A DNA stretch of 64,000 nucleotides from Aphrocallistes beatrix (GCA_963281255.1 OY725505.1:496001-560000), one strand, 5' to 3'. Positions 31,101-41,413 are shown, numbered from the stretch's first letter. Notes: generated by a model not told the origin, from the letters alone. Numbers and translations are program-made.

Positions 31101-34100
31101 ATTATTGTGGGATAAAGTCACCCCACCCCTTATGGCCAAAGTCGCCCCAGTTTACGGAATGCAGTTTAGGTGAATCTTCGAAGAAAAAAAGTACTAAACT
31201 GGTATTATATAATTTAAAGTTGGTATTATATAATTTAAAGACACTACTTTAATAATAACTGAGTGTATGAATAACTTTATATAATAGTGTTTGAATGATA
31301 CTTTAAGATAATGATAAGATAGGGAACTATTATATTACTATTTTTCACTGTGTCTAATTAAGCAGAGTGTATTTAAGCTTTTATCGCCGAGAGAGCTTCG
31401 AAATTTGTTGCAGAGATAGGAACATGATGAAAACGCCCTTTCCGCTTCAACAGATGTCGGTGGTACTGTGAGCAGCATTTGATACGCTTTTTCTAACAAA
31501 TGTCCTCTTCTACCTGTTTGCTCCGCTAGATTTAATTCGTACTTCAACGATAGATTCATGAGATGGTGATAACTCTTTAGGGATTTCAAGGAAGCTTCGA
31601 TTGATAACTGTAATTTCATACAGGCAATGTTTCGGTGTCATTAACTTCAAGATCCGAGTTGTTACCAATTTAGTGCTTCCTACTTGTAACTTGTAAGTTA
31701 TTCTCAGAGGATTAAAGGAGCGCTTAAATGCTCTGTTATTCTAGAGAACTTACAAGTACGAAACACTAAATGGTAACAGTATTATATGATTTATTCATTG
31801 TTAACTTCGGTCAAGACAATTATCTAATCACTAATACTATATAGCACAATATCATCGGGATTAAAGAACAAATCCCGGAGGTGAAATGGATCGGGATCCG
31901 GGATTGTAAGCCCTACCCATTTACCCTCTGGAGAAAAAATAGTATTTCAGATATTAGCGAGTTTCCAATGACTATTACTGCACTAGTGAATCAAGAAACG
32001 GTAGTAAGGAAGAATTTGCCATTAATATTTTTCAACAGGTACAAAAAAATGTAGCACCCTCTTTGGGAAGATTATTCGAGGGCTGGCTACTCACCATTCG
32101 AGTAACACGGTAAGTGATCAGCATGGGCGTAACCAGGAATTTTTGCAGGGGGATATATCAACCAGCTGGGGTCTGGGGGTCGTTGTAAGCCCCCAGTGCC
32201 CAGTGGGGTCCAAGGGCAAAGAACCTGGAAGCTAACAACAATTTGTCCCACAATTTGGACAGATTCATCTAAGTTTGAGGGTCTAGAAATACAAATTACC
32301 TCGATAACGCTCCCCTCTCACCAATTATTGTATGATATACTAAATAAATATTCAGAATTTATCCAGTCAGGAGGAGCAGCTGTCCCCCCTGATCCCCCTG
32401 ATCCCCCTGATCCCCCTGACCCCCCTCCCTACGCCCTTGGTCATCAGACTACGTTGGAAATTGTAACTTAAGCTATACTGTCACTATTATAGTAGCAACT
32501 GTTGCTAAAATGCCTATCATGTTATAAAACTCGAAAAGTAATCGTATGAGCCTGGACAGTTAGTTCTCCTTCAGATTGTATAGAAGTATACAATTGACCA
32601 AATGGTGATAGATTAGGTTATATACAGCCCTCCAGAGATACGCTCCTAGTCTCAAACCCTACGCCTTAATCGATAAATAACATTATACACGTAATATAGA
32701 GTAAATTGGGTAATATTCGAAATTTTCACGCTCTGGAACGTTTCTGGAGTTGAAATCATACGTCTAAAGGAATGTCTCACGTTCCTAGATAATCCTTTGA
32801 TTATAATGCCCACCACTACAAACTGTACTAACACCAACACTTCATCAAATGGAAAAAGATGAGAAATAATACAGCCTTTACTAAGTATAAAAATTATTTT
32901 CATAGTCACGAAGCATGCTTATTATATTTGTCGTTTTCCACTTTTCATGCATATTATCCTTTAGATGAGCTGGCAAAATGTCTTTCAATCAAGAATGCAG
33001 ACAAGAAAATCCCAGTCTTGATTGCAAGTGAAGCACAAATGATTGAGATTATTCTAAAGTATTCCGTTCTGCACGAAGTTGTAGACAAAGAAGTAGGCAC
33101 ACTAATCCACATTGCGGCTGCTGAAAACAATATTCTATTGGCACAGGCATTAGTAGATAAACATGTGGAAATGGACATTGTAAATACGAAGGGATTTTCA
33201 CCACTCAAAATTTCCTCCAAACGTGGTAATGAAGGAGTAGTAAGGATCCTTTTAGAAGGAGGTGCTAATCCTAATTTTATCGGTAAAAGAGTGCCTGGAT
33301 TTTCCCCATTAAATAATGCGGTACAGTTTGGCAATTTGGGCTGTGCGAAATTATTGATTTTTCATGGCGCTAATCTTGTTCATAAGGATATGACTAACAC
33401 AGCTCTCCATTCTGCAGCTTATGGAGGACATCCTGATGTCGTAGAGTACCTAATCAAAGAAGCTGGAATGTATGTGAATCAGAAGAATAGCGCGGGTAAA
33501 ACGCCGCTATTCCAGAGTATAACCCAGAATCACTCTACAGTTGCGAAGATCTTACTTGACTTAGGTGGTGATCCTAATATAATACTAAACGATGCCAATG
33601 AAACTTTGATGCATATAGCGGTCAGTGAAGGGCGAAAGGAAATAATGACAATGCTATTAGAAGCAAAAGCCAGTCCAGATGTTTCCCTCAAATGCGGAAT
33701 AACTCCGTTGATGTTAGCAGTAGAAGCTGACCATGATGACTATATTCCGCTCATAATGGCTCACGGCATTACTCTGGCAAAGAAGGATGAGGAAGGTAAC
33801 ACTGTTTTGCATCATATAGCGAAGCATAATTCCTGCGCCTCTGCTAAGTATATCCTGCGTCGAATCGGGGTAATGAAAGGGATTTCTCAGGAATTCCAGT
33901 TGTATAAGAACAAAAACAATGAAGATAAATGTGCTTACGACGTAGCTGTGGAATGTGGCAATGAAGAAATACTGAAGATCTTCGTTAAATATGCACCAAA
34001 AGGATTTTTTGATGATTCGAAGGAATTGCATCGATTCTGTGATGAGGAATTGTATGGTACACTCAAAGAAGCTTTTTCCCGGTTTATAACCATAAAAGAA

Positions 34101-37100
34101 GGAGAAGGTAAGTATAGTATGCGCCGAAATGTATGTTTAAAATACATTAGATACTGGCTTTATTCAAACAATCAAATACGAAAATCTCCCACCATAACTA
34201 TTTGTTGCCAAATTAGAACGACCATACTTAAAATAAAGTCGCAAGGTCGTAAGAATTTTGTAGTTTCAAAAAAGTTTATTCATATAATTGCATGAAAATT
34301 TGACTTGAATATTCTAATCAAGGATACCATGGCACATAGCATTCTATATACTAAAGTAGATATTGCGATCCCTAAATCTTTTGGATGGATAAACCGGTAT
34401 ACTCAGACCAATTCACATAATTAAAATTAAGGACCATAATTGCTTTAGCAGGGCTGGTAACCACAGATACGGTTGGAACTGGACACTTTTGACCTAGGGA
34501 TGGAGCCAGGAATTCCTCGACAGGGGGGCTAAATTAAAGTATATTTTCGAAAATTTCTTCTAATTCTTTCCCTGACAGATTATTATTAGATTATTAAGTC
34601 AGACTGGTGTAAATCTGACTTTTTTTTGTCCCAATCGGACCAGTTAAAACCTGCTACCTACGGCTTAGTTTTTAAAATGGCAAGTTCCACCACCCATATT
34701 TTTACAAATTAAAAAAATATTTATTACAAATATATTATTGTTTAGGTGAAGTATCTTCAGAATTAAAATTATTTGAGCTGAACAAAAATGGACTCTACTC
34801 TCATGATCCAGAAACCAAAATATTCAATGTGCCGTTACTCCATAAACTTGGAAACTGTCCAGATCCTGAATTGAAATATCATCCGTTGGTAAACTTTGTT
34901 GTTGATCAAAAACTGAAGTTATATAATTGGTTCTTTATACCATCGTTTCTAATTCATCTCATTTTTCTGATATTCCTTGGATACGCCTTGATTCAAGCAT
35001 CTACCGTTTGCGATTCTAAACTTTGGGTTTATGATTCTGCACAAAATTATTTTCGCGCTTTTTGTGAAATATATTGTTTACTATACTTCATTGGACTTTC
35101 AATATTCCAAAAAATAGACTTTTACTTCAAATGGAGATATACTTATGTGCAAAATAATAAAGCCTCGAAGTCCCAAAAAATAATAAATGTAATATACTTT
35201 CTCGAGGGAGGATTGATTGCAAAGTTTCATGTGTGTCGTTGGTTAAATTCACTCGATAAAAAAGCATTTTATTTCTTCAGTACATTTTTTCTCTATTTTG
35301 AAAATCCGTTCAACTTCATCGATTTTCTAGGGCGTCTCTCACTCCTTTTGTTCATAATACTCAGGATAGCGAGTTCATATGTTCAATGGACTTTCGCTGG
35401 ACTCTCATTCATATTTTTCACACTCACTCTCCTAAGACATACACGGACCATTCCTCGCATTGGATCCTATGTGAACACAATACTTGATATTCTCTCCAAA
35501 GAAATACCAACGTTTTTAGCCATTATTATCATAGTCACTGTAGCTTATTTTGGTGGGATACATTTGGCTGCTAGGCAACAACAACCAACATTATCTGCGA
35601 ACCAAACTACTGTTAACTCTGTTCAAGAAGAGGATTCGCAATCGACATTTTTCTGGTTTACTCCGGCGTTAACTACTGCTTATGACCTGAGACGGCCGCT
35701 TCTTTCGGGGATTTCTTTCCTCTTGGACGGAGGTCTAACCAACCAGGTAGATAATCTTCTTCAAGCTAACTTTTTTTTCACTGTTGTCTATCTAACTTTC
35801 GCATTTATCATCATCGTATTGATGTTGAATATCCTGATTGCACAGTTGGTAAATGCTTATAGTAAAGTATCGAAAGACCGACTCAAGGATTATAAGATGG
35901 AACTTGTCGTAAATTTGGAAAGATCTTTTGTTCCTTGGATACTTGGCAAGCGTTTAAGAAAATTATTTATCATTAAGAGTTCTACAGTATCGTTAAACTA
36001 CTGGAAACAACTAAATGAAGGTAAATATATTCAGACATATTCAATTTTAATTCACATATATTTAAGGTTGCTATTATATTAAAATTAATACATACAGGTG
36101 ACTCCGTTTAATTGGGACACTTTGATCCTGGATATTTTGTCCCGATTAAGCGGAGTTCCCAATTAACCGATGAAATTTACTATTAGCTTCTATGTAAGAG
36201 AACCATTCCGTTCCTGGAGACCTGTCCCAATTAAGCTTGGTTGTCCTGATTAAGCGGAGTTGACTGTATATTTATACGTACAAGAAAGAAAAAATATCAA
36301 AAAGATACCGAAGTTTGCCTCCACTTTTCTCATTCAGTTATATTCCTGACAGCCCACAAATGCACCACGATACCAAGTGAGTATAATCTAGCTCAGTTAT
36401 TGTCCAAACAACTTCCACTGTACCAGACTACTCACTTGGTGTCGGGGTGCATTTGTTGGCTCTCAGGATTGAAACCAGCGGTGTTTTGCCAAAAATAGAA
36501 GTGGGGGGGCGCTTCCTTCTCGTAAAAAAGTTATATGTTTTTTCGTGAAACTTTAATCCCCTGATGGTATAGAAATGGTGATAATAAGAAAGAGAAAAAG
36601 AATATGGTTAGTTTAAAATGGCAACAATTGATTTGAATTTAAGGCTAAAATTAAAATGGTAGTCAGCATGAGGTAAGGAGCGCCCCCCCAAGCGAAAAAA
36701 GTGGGGGGGCAGCGCCCCCCCCCAAAACACCACTGGTTATAACTCCAGTTATAACTTCAGTTATAACTCCAGTTATAACTCCAGTTATAACTCCAGTTAT
36801 AACTCCAGTTATAACTCCAGTTATAACACCAGTTATAACACCAGTTATAACTCCAGTTATAACTCCAGTTATAACTCCAGTTATAACTCCAGTTATAACA
36901 CCGGTTATAACTCCAGTTATAACACCAGTTATAACTCCAGTTATAACACCAGTTATAACTCCAGTTAATGTCGACTCATCATGGAATTATGACGTCATTG
37001 TCACATTTTTAAAAGTTAAGCAACACAGTTATTCGGACATAACTCAGCCATTATAGGAGATAGAAGGCTGAAATTTTAATAGAATCTGTATACTAACATA

Positions 37101-37818
37101 CCTCACATATGATGCGACTTTCATCAAAAAATGATGACTCATCACTTTGTTATGACGTCATCATTACGCGTCAAAATTATAAAAATTGACAAATTTGGTG
37201 ATTTTTCGTGCGATATCGATTATAATAGACAGACGTATTTAGAGATGTTATCTCCCTTATGATTAATCAATGGTGACCACAGGCGCCCAAAGGGCGCCTC
37301 ATGCGGACACGAAGTGTTCCCCGCCCGCGGAGCGCAAAAAAGCGAATCTCCCAAATAATTAACCAATGAGACCTCAGGCGCCCAAAGGGCGCCTCTGGCG
37401 GACACAAAGTGTCCGCCAGCCGCGCAGCGCAAGCAAGCGAAGCGCGCTTGTATAAGTAATTTGTTGTAGAATAGTAGAATAGTCATGTTTTTTGCTTTGA
37501 ATAAAATACTATTTTTATATTAAAGTTGGGCCCATTTTAGACTACAAAAATAAGAAAGAGGAGCAACTAATTGCAGATGTAAACACAGAACTGAGCGCTC
37601 GAGGGAAGATGATTGAGAAAGAATTTAGTAAGAGCTCAACATCTCAGCAAGATTTACGCAACAAGGTTAACGAACTGTCTCGTGAAGTGACGATGAAGTT
37701 AAGTGAAATATCCGATTTGAAGAAAGATATAATGGAGATAAAGGGGGAGGTTAGCCAGATTAGTGAGTTGAAGAGTCTCATTAATGAGATGAAGCAAATA
37801 CTCCAGTCGAAACCGTGA
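28182..37818 (+). CDS. Ankyrin-rich TRP cation channel (TRPA-like), seven exons
   Basis: Exons 28182-28442, 29249-29289, 29895-30256, 30401-30604, 32965-34107, 34746-36020 and 37541-37818 all have GT donors and AG acceptors with matching phases; total 3564 nt, 1187 residues. Residues 1-100 are polar. About 13 ankyrin repeats fill roughly 120-650 (for example GHTALHFCAKY, NTALHSAAYGGH, GITPLMLAVEADH). The membrane domain follows: S1 about 732-756, S2 772-795, S3-S4 860-905, S5 920-945, pore loop near LLSGISFLLDGG (989-1000) and S6 1011-1043 with LMLNILIAQLVN, the hallmark TRP end of S6. A coiled coil (1110-1187) closes the protein. Ankyrin number and the coiled coil recall TRPA; TRPV is the alternative. 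It should be a non-selective cation channel of the plasma membrane used in sensing. The 41-nt exon 2 is small but essential for frame. Confidence 0.87.
28820..29031. mobile_element. Possible hAT-like element in TRP intron 1
   Basis: AGGGTTGGCAGGGCCATGG on the left and the near-inverse CCAAAATGGCCCTACCAATC on the right bound the block. No target duplication. It encloses one copy of the TATA cassette, so the cassette may travel with a transposon. Confidence 0.4.
28868..28953 (+). promoter_or_regulatory. Recurrent TATA cassette, copy B
   Basis: GCTAACTCATTTCCGGTTAA, GTCATTTTGGGC, GGGGAAACC and CTATAAATAG, with 30 bp from GGGGAA to TATA, followed by GATCCCAGGTAATTTA, which resembles copy C. Confidence 0.45.
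29541..29777. mobile_element. TATACTCGAATAGTAGCC-ended miniature element
   Basis: TATACTGAATAGTAGCCGG and GCTACTATTCAAGTATA are inverse ends. Interiors at 30734-32106 and 39431-39643 share GCACCCTCTTTGGG and ATTATTCGAGAG. It lies in TRP intron 2. Confidence 0.65.
30937..31035. mobile_element. 99-bp pogo-like miniature element
   Basis: CACTCGAACCTCTCTTATCC and GGATAAGAGAGGTTCGAGTG are exact inverse ends between TA and TA, with TCCGGGCA-type inner repeats. It is inserted inside the hAT remnant, so it is the youngest layer. Confidence 0.88.
31338..31619 (-). pseudogene. hAT transposase C-terminal (hATC) fragment
   Basis: A 93-residue frame containing LLTVPPTSVEAERAFSS, then LCNKFRSSLGDKSLNTL and CLIRH, in the order of the hAT dimerisation domain that closes ZBED-like transposases. 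No zinc finger or DDE part is found in the surrounding element, so it is a decayed fragment. Confidence 0.85.
32388..32430. repeat. 9-bp tandem repeat CCCCCTGAT
   Basis: Four to five consecutive units of CCCCCTGAT end in CCCCCCTCCC. It would read as a DPP repeat, but it lies in an intron next to low-complexity G-rich repeat sequence, so no coding meaning is claimed. Confidence 0.8.
36095..36266. mobile_element. 172-bp TA-flanked miniature element
   Basis: CAGGTGACTCCGTTTAATTG and TTAAGCGGAGTTGACTG are inverse ends between TA and TA. It belongs to the 23185-23750 family and sits in TRP intron 6. Confidence 0.75.
36352..36465. repeat. Inverted repeat of ~35-bp arms
   Basis: GCCCACAAATGCACCACGAT and ACCAAGTGAGTA are mirrored by TACTCACTTGGT and GGGGTGCATTTGTTGGC around a spacer of about 45 bp. 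It may be a miniature element; the ends are unresolved. Confidence 0.6.
36476..36735. mobile_element. Possible hAT-like element with GTGGGGGGGC inverted repeats
   Basis: CAGCGGTGTTTTG on the left is inverted as CAAAACACCACTG on the right, and AGTGGGGGGGCGC pairs with GCGCCCCCC. The flanking octamers match poorly (5 of 8), so the family call is weak. Confidence 0.4.
36737..36966. repeat. 12-bp minisatellite of self-complementary units
   Basis: About 19 head-to-tail copies of TTATAACTCCAG or TTATAACACCAG. Each junction makes AGTTATAACT, itself a perfect 10-bp palindrome, so the array can form many small hairpins. The A/T variant at one position is scattered along the array. It lies in TRP intron 6 next to a Helitron-like copy. 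Confidence 0.92.
36967..37452 (+). repeat. Helitron-like HN1 copy with doubled hairpin cassette
   Basis: The copy lacks its 5' start but shows CATCATGGAATTATGACGTC, the paired TGACGTCA motifs, and two successive GC-rich cassettes. The second is perfect: GGCGCCC-AAA-GGGCGCC (37377-37393), an 11-bp stem CTGGCGGACAC-AAA-GTGTCCGCCAG (37395-37419), then AAGCGCGCTT (37440-37449). The first, near 37280-37340, is degraded. It ends just before TRP exon 7. Confidence 0.75.
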
Positions 37819-38131
37819 GAAGATATTTATATAAATTGTAAAAAATTGTCTTTTTATGTATATATATATAATAAATTAGGCTTACTGTATATCTAGAGGG
37901 TGTGATTTTTAGCATATATATTTATACTTTTTCTGAACATTTGTTTATAAGTTATGAAATCTATTGATGAAGTGTGGAAATATAAGTGAAAATTTAAAAA
38001 ATTGAAATCGAAATTTATAGTTGAGAAAGGTGTTAAAACTTAAAGCACGAATTAGTGACTGGTGAAAATAATCACTATCAGCATTATAGGCGCCGAACCC
38101 AGGGGGCTGGGGGGCTCGAGGACAAAATTTA

Positions 38132-38326
38132 GGGCATGCTTAATTTCCGGGACGGGACGGAACCATCCCGGAAAATCTAGGTACCTAATTTCCGGGACGG
38201 TACGAGTCAAGATGCCTAATCTCCGGGACGGGACAGAAAAGGTACCTAATTTCCGGGACGGGACGGATTAAGATGCCTAATTTCCAGGACGGGATCCCGT
38301 CCCATCCCGGAAATTAGGCATGCCCC
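38132..38326. repeat. Palindromic TAATTTCCGGGACGG element
   Basis: GGGCATGCTTAATTTCCGGG at the left end is mirrored by CCGGAAATTAGGCATGCCC at the right. Between them lie four further direct units of CCTAATTTCCGGGACGG. The 19855-19953 copy is shorter, so unit number varies. Confidence 0.75.
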
Positions 38327-38681
38327 AAAATTTGGGCTAAGTTCCCCCTTGGAACTCCAAAATTAGTCATAGATTTCGAAAACTTCGGCGCCCCTGATCA
38401 GCATCATCACCTGAAGTTATTCCTATCGAGATCATTTATCGTTGCTTCTTTATAGTACATAATTTTGTGACATCTAAATGTACAACCAACCACTCACTTG
38501 TTAGCGCTGTTGGCTAGCCTGCTCCCTCTGATGCACCGTACTCGCTCTATAAATTAAAACATTTTATCTCCTACGAACCTAAATAAGAAAATAGTGAAAA
38601 AGAAAAAACAATTTGTTAATAAATGATAAAAATAGGATAAAGAAATTATGATTGAAAGTATGTTATTCATCCAATCATTTA

Positions 38682-39275
38682 TAGGGTGTCCCAAAAGTTC
38701 TGCAACAACTAATTTTACTTTGTTAATTTGACTAAGATCACTTGATTGTATTCCAAATTAGCCTCCATAAATGAAATCTAGCACCCTTCTAGCATAGAAA
38801 TGAGCTCAACCTATTACGCAAAAAACATTTCTTATAAAATTATGAATAATTACATACCAATTACTCCAAAATTTGGAGCTCAAAAATGTAAAGTTTGAAG
38901 ATCACTATTTTTCTGATGAAATATTACATTAATCACTTCTATATTCTGTAATTGATTCATAATACTAAAATAACATTATTACTTTTGATTTATGTAACGG
39001 AAATCTTCTATAAGAACGCGAGTATTTTAAGTATAGACGTCAAATGTACCATGGATATGAGTTTTTTTATTAAGATAGAAAATATTATTTACTAGACAAC
39101 GATATATATGATCCAGCATTGCAAATAAATTGAGAAAAGCAGGCCATTGGGAATGCAAAATAATTAAGATAATCCTCCCTATTTTTTGATTAAAAATAGG
39201 TATCGGATATTCGATCTATTTATCTATGTATTAATGCATCAGCAACATTTGTTGCAGAACTTTTGGGACACCCTG
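38682..39275. mobile_element. 594-bp mariner-type non-autonomous element
   Basis: TAGGGTGTCCCAAAAGTTCT and the inverse AGAACTTTTGGGACACCCTG, with GCAACAA/TTGTTGC continuing the repeat, lie between TA and TA. No transposase frame remains inside. The terminal GGGTGTCCCAAAAGT is widespread in mariner relatives. Confidence 0.85.
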
Positions 39276-39430
39276 TAGAAGAAAGATAATAATATGTTTT
39301 CAATTAATTATGTATAATGAAGTTGTACCAGATACATTTACTCCAACTAAAAGATCCCTGGACAGATGGTGTAAATCCCTGGACCCTGGACAGTGGACGA
39401 AATTTCTTTCTAAATACGTACATACAAAAA

Positions 39431-39643
39431 TATACTTGTACTCGAATAGTAGTCGAGCGATTATTAAGTTTTAAAAATAATATTTCAGATTTAAGCGAGT
39501 TTTCAATGAATATTACCGCACGAGTGAATCACGAAATGTTAGATAAGAGAATGTACCATTAATAGTTTTATATCAAGTACAAAAAAAATTAGCACCCTCT
39601 TTGGGAGGTGATTATTCGAGAGTCGGCTACTATTCGAGTATAC
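39431..39643. mobile_element. TATACTCGAATAGTAGCC-ended miniature element
   Basis: TATACTTGTACTCGAATAGT on the left and GGCTACTATTCGAGTATA on the right. The interior matches 29541-29777 and the split copy at 30734-32106. Confidence 0.7.
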
Positions 39644-40269
39644 ACGATATCAAATATAACCTGGCACATTCAAGTTTCAATAAAATGAATGAAATGTTGT
39701 ATTGCAAATCGAATCAAGATCTCTCATTCTGCCTGCAACAATTTGAACTTTTCTTGATAACATCTTTACTCTTCTCAGCTGTCCCTTGGCTCCGAATTCT
39801 TCAGTGTCAAACTTTGCAAGTCCTGATTATAACAGAAAGAAATCCCTCTGTATCAGTCAGGGGCAGCGACAGGTTTTATTCTCTGGGGTCGCACATGGGT
39901 GGGAATCCCACACGATGGGATCGCGGACCCTCAGCTGTATATAAAATTATTTTTGATATTTGATCCATTGCTGTTAGTATTTGGAATAGACTCCAAAGTT
40001 TCAAGATTATTTGTTTCCCGGAATTGTGTTTACTGTTTAGAATGTATTATAATATTCCAGAATCGTGAAAATATCAAGTAAAAATAGTACAAATCTCGCG
40101 ACCCACTAGAATTCAACGCCGCGCTTTCATTATGGCTCAAGTTGACATTACACATAAAGAAGAGTTGTTTTCTATGCAAATTTCTTTCAAAACTGCTTGT
40201 TTAAGGAATAACTTCGAGTCACAACATAAAAAAAGTTTCAGTTATATATTTCAAAATGATCATTTTTCG
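39644..40269. other. Gene-free stretch before H1 copy 2
   Basis: Small frames here have no domain or composition signal. From about 40160 similarity to the region in front of H1 copy 3 begins (CTATGCAAATTTC shared, an octamer-like ATGCAAAT about 610 bp before each ATG). Confidence 0.35.
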
Positions 40270-40695
40270 CTTTCTAAATTCATGTGCGTTTTTCAAAAAC
40301 TTCTTACCTGAAAACTTTGGATTATTTTAAATAAACAGGAAGTATTGGGTAGAAAAAAGCATGTCCAAAAAAATTTTACTGTTAATTTATTATATCACCG
40401 ATTTCCTGACCAATTTAGCGGTTCAAACATTATGAAAAGCAAATTCGTTTTACAATCCAATTGAACTTTTGTATAAATAATATTCAACAAATAGATCTAA
40501 TATTCTCGTTACTATTGATACTTCTAGTGAGCTAAATATTTCCATCTTAATAACAGCTAAATCCGCCTCAAGAAAGAAGAAATCGGGGAGAGAAGTGGAA
40601 AAGGAAAAACAAAATATCTGCTTCAGTGGAAAAGAGATGAAAATAATCCTACTTTGAGTAATGCACTTGCTCCTACGAGGCACTACTGCTACTAC
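40270..40695 (+). repeat. H1 upstream block, copy 2
   Basis: Aligns with 43260-43704 and, inverted, with 16804-17235. The ends nearest the TATA box are nearly identical, the far ends diverge. It contains the short divergent ORF also open in the other copies (here 40450-40683, minus). Confidence 0.7.
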
Positions 40696-40703
40696 TATAT
40701 AAG
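40696..40703 (+). promoter_or_regulatory. TATA box of H1 copy 2
   Basis: TATATAAG followed by CGAGACTAAATCAAAAG. It starts 91 bp before the ATG, and the whole leader to TATCGCGAAATG is shared with the other H1 genes. Confidence 0.75.
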
Positions 40704-40786
40704 CGAGACTAAATCAAAAGAATGCAACTATCTCAACTTTCCAACTGAGCATCTACTTCATTCATTTTCATCAATATTATCGCGAA

Positions 40787-41389
40787 ATGAGTTCCACTAC
40801 TACTAAAGAACCCAAAACTAAGAAGAAGGTAGCCAAGACAGTCACGCCTAAGACTACTTCCTCTCATCCACCCTACAGAAATATGATAATTGCCACTCTG
40901 ACCAAATTGGCCCTTGAAAAGAAGCCTGGCACATTGAAATCCATTTCTGATCATATCACCAATACCTACGCCGCTGGGAATCATTCTCATTTGAAACAAT
41001 CCCTGAAGCGACTAGTGGATAGCAAAGAACTTGTGAAGCCCAAAGGCATCGGATTAACTGGATCCTTCAAGCTTTCCAAGGCTCTACAAGAAGCTTCGAA
41101 GAAGAAGAAAAAGCCTGCCAGTAAGACAGCTGCAAAGAAACCCGCTGCACCCAAGAAAGCCAAGCCAGCGACTGCCAGCGCCAAGAAGCCATCCCCCAAG
41201 AAGCCATCCCCCAAAAAATCTCCAGCCAAGACTAAGCCAAAGCCGAAGCCGAAGCCGAAGGACGCCAAGAAACCGAAGAAGACCACCGAAGCAGCCACCA
41301 AAGCAGCCGCTAAACCCGCCGCCAAGACCAAGAAGCCTCCCGCAAAGAAACCCAAGACTCCCAAGAAGGCAGCCGCCAAGAAGAAGTAA
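40787..41389 (+). CDS. Histone H1, copy 2 (divergent globular domain)
   Basis: An intronless 200-residue linker histone. The H15 domain (about 25-105) starts SSHPPYRNMIIATLTKLALE and ends GLTGSFKLSK. It differs from the other two copies at many positions and has EKKPGTLKSISDHIT where they have NRKGVSTIA. The Lys/Ala/Pro tail (about 108-200), the leader and the promoter are nearly identical to the others, with a small duplication of KKPSPKK in the tail. A histone stem-loop follows. The contrast suggests gene conversion of the flanks and tail while the globular domain diverged. It may be an H1 variant with altered nucleosome binding. Confidence 0.95.
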   Translation: MSSTTTKEPKTKKKVAKTVTPKTTSSHPPYRNMIIATLTKLALEKKPGTLKSISDHITNTYAAGNHSHLKQSLKRLVDSKELVKPKGIGLTGSFKLSKALQEASKKKKKPASKTAAKKPAAPKKAKPATASAKKPSPKKPSPKKSPAKTKPKPKPKPKDAKKPKKTTEAATKAAAKPAAKTKKPPAKKPKTPKKAAAKKK

Positions 41390-41413
41390 CTGCTCACTCC
41401 ACCCAACCACCCC

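Larger units (their letters stand above)
30781..31915 (-). mobile_element. hAT transposon remnant with transposase fragment
   Basis: Ends TAGGGCTTACAATCCCGGGA and the inverse TCCGGGATTGTAAGCCCTA. Flanks CCCATCTA and CCCATTTA differ at one base. On the minus strand 31338-31619 encodes the hAT C-terminal dimerisation domain. The rest of the transposase is deleted. It lies in TRP intron 4. Confidence 0.82.
30734..32106. mobile_element. Miniature element split by a hAT transposon
   Basis: TATACTCGAATAGTAGCC on the left and GGCTACTCACCATTCGAGTA on the right. Between them a hAT copy (30781-31915) with its duplication CCCATCTA/CCCATTTA interrupts the body. Same family as 29541-29777. Confidence 0.65.

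Noticed and set aside
32196..32471. Proline-rich plus-strand frame
   Set aside because: It arises from a CCCCCTGAT tandem repeat within an intron of the TRP gene.
32859..32964. Upstream extension of the large ankyrin frame to 32859
   Set aside because: A TTAG acceptor at 32961-32964 joins in phase with the previous exon, and the extension has no ankyrin character.
36737..36966. CRISPR-like regular repeat array
   Set aside because: The units are 12 bp with no unique spacers and the genome is eukaryotic; it is a minisatellite.
37377..37449. GC-rich hairpins as bacterial REP elements or intrinsic terminators, hinting at contamination
   Set aside because: The same cassette occurs at many loci fused to AT-rich repeat bodies within this genome, so it is an endogenous repeat.
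39601..39963. 120-codon plus-strand frame
   Set aside because: Its start lies in a miniature transposon end and it has no domain-like composition.
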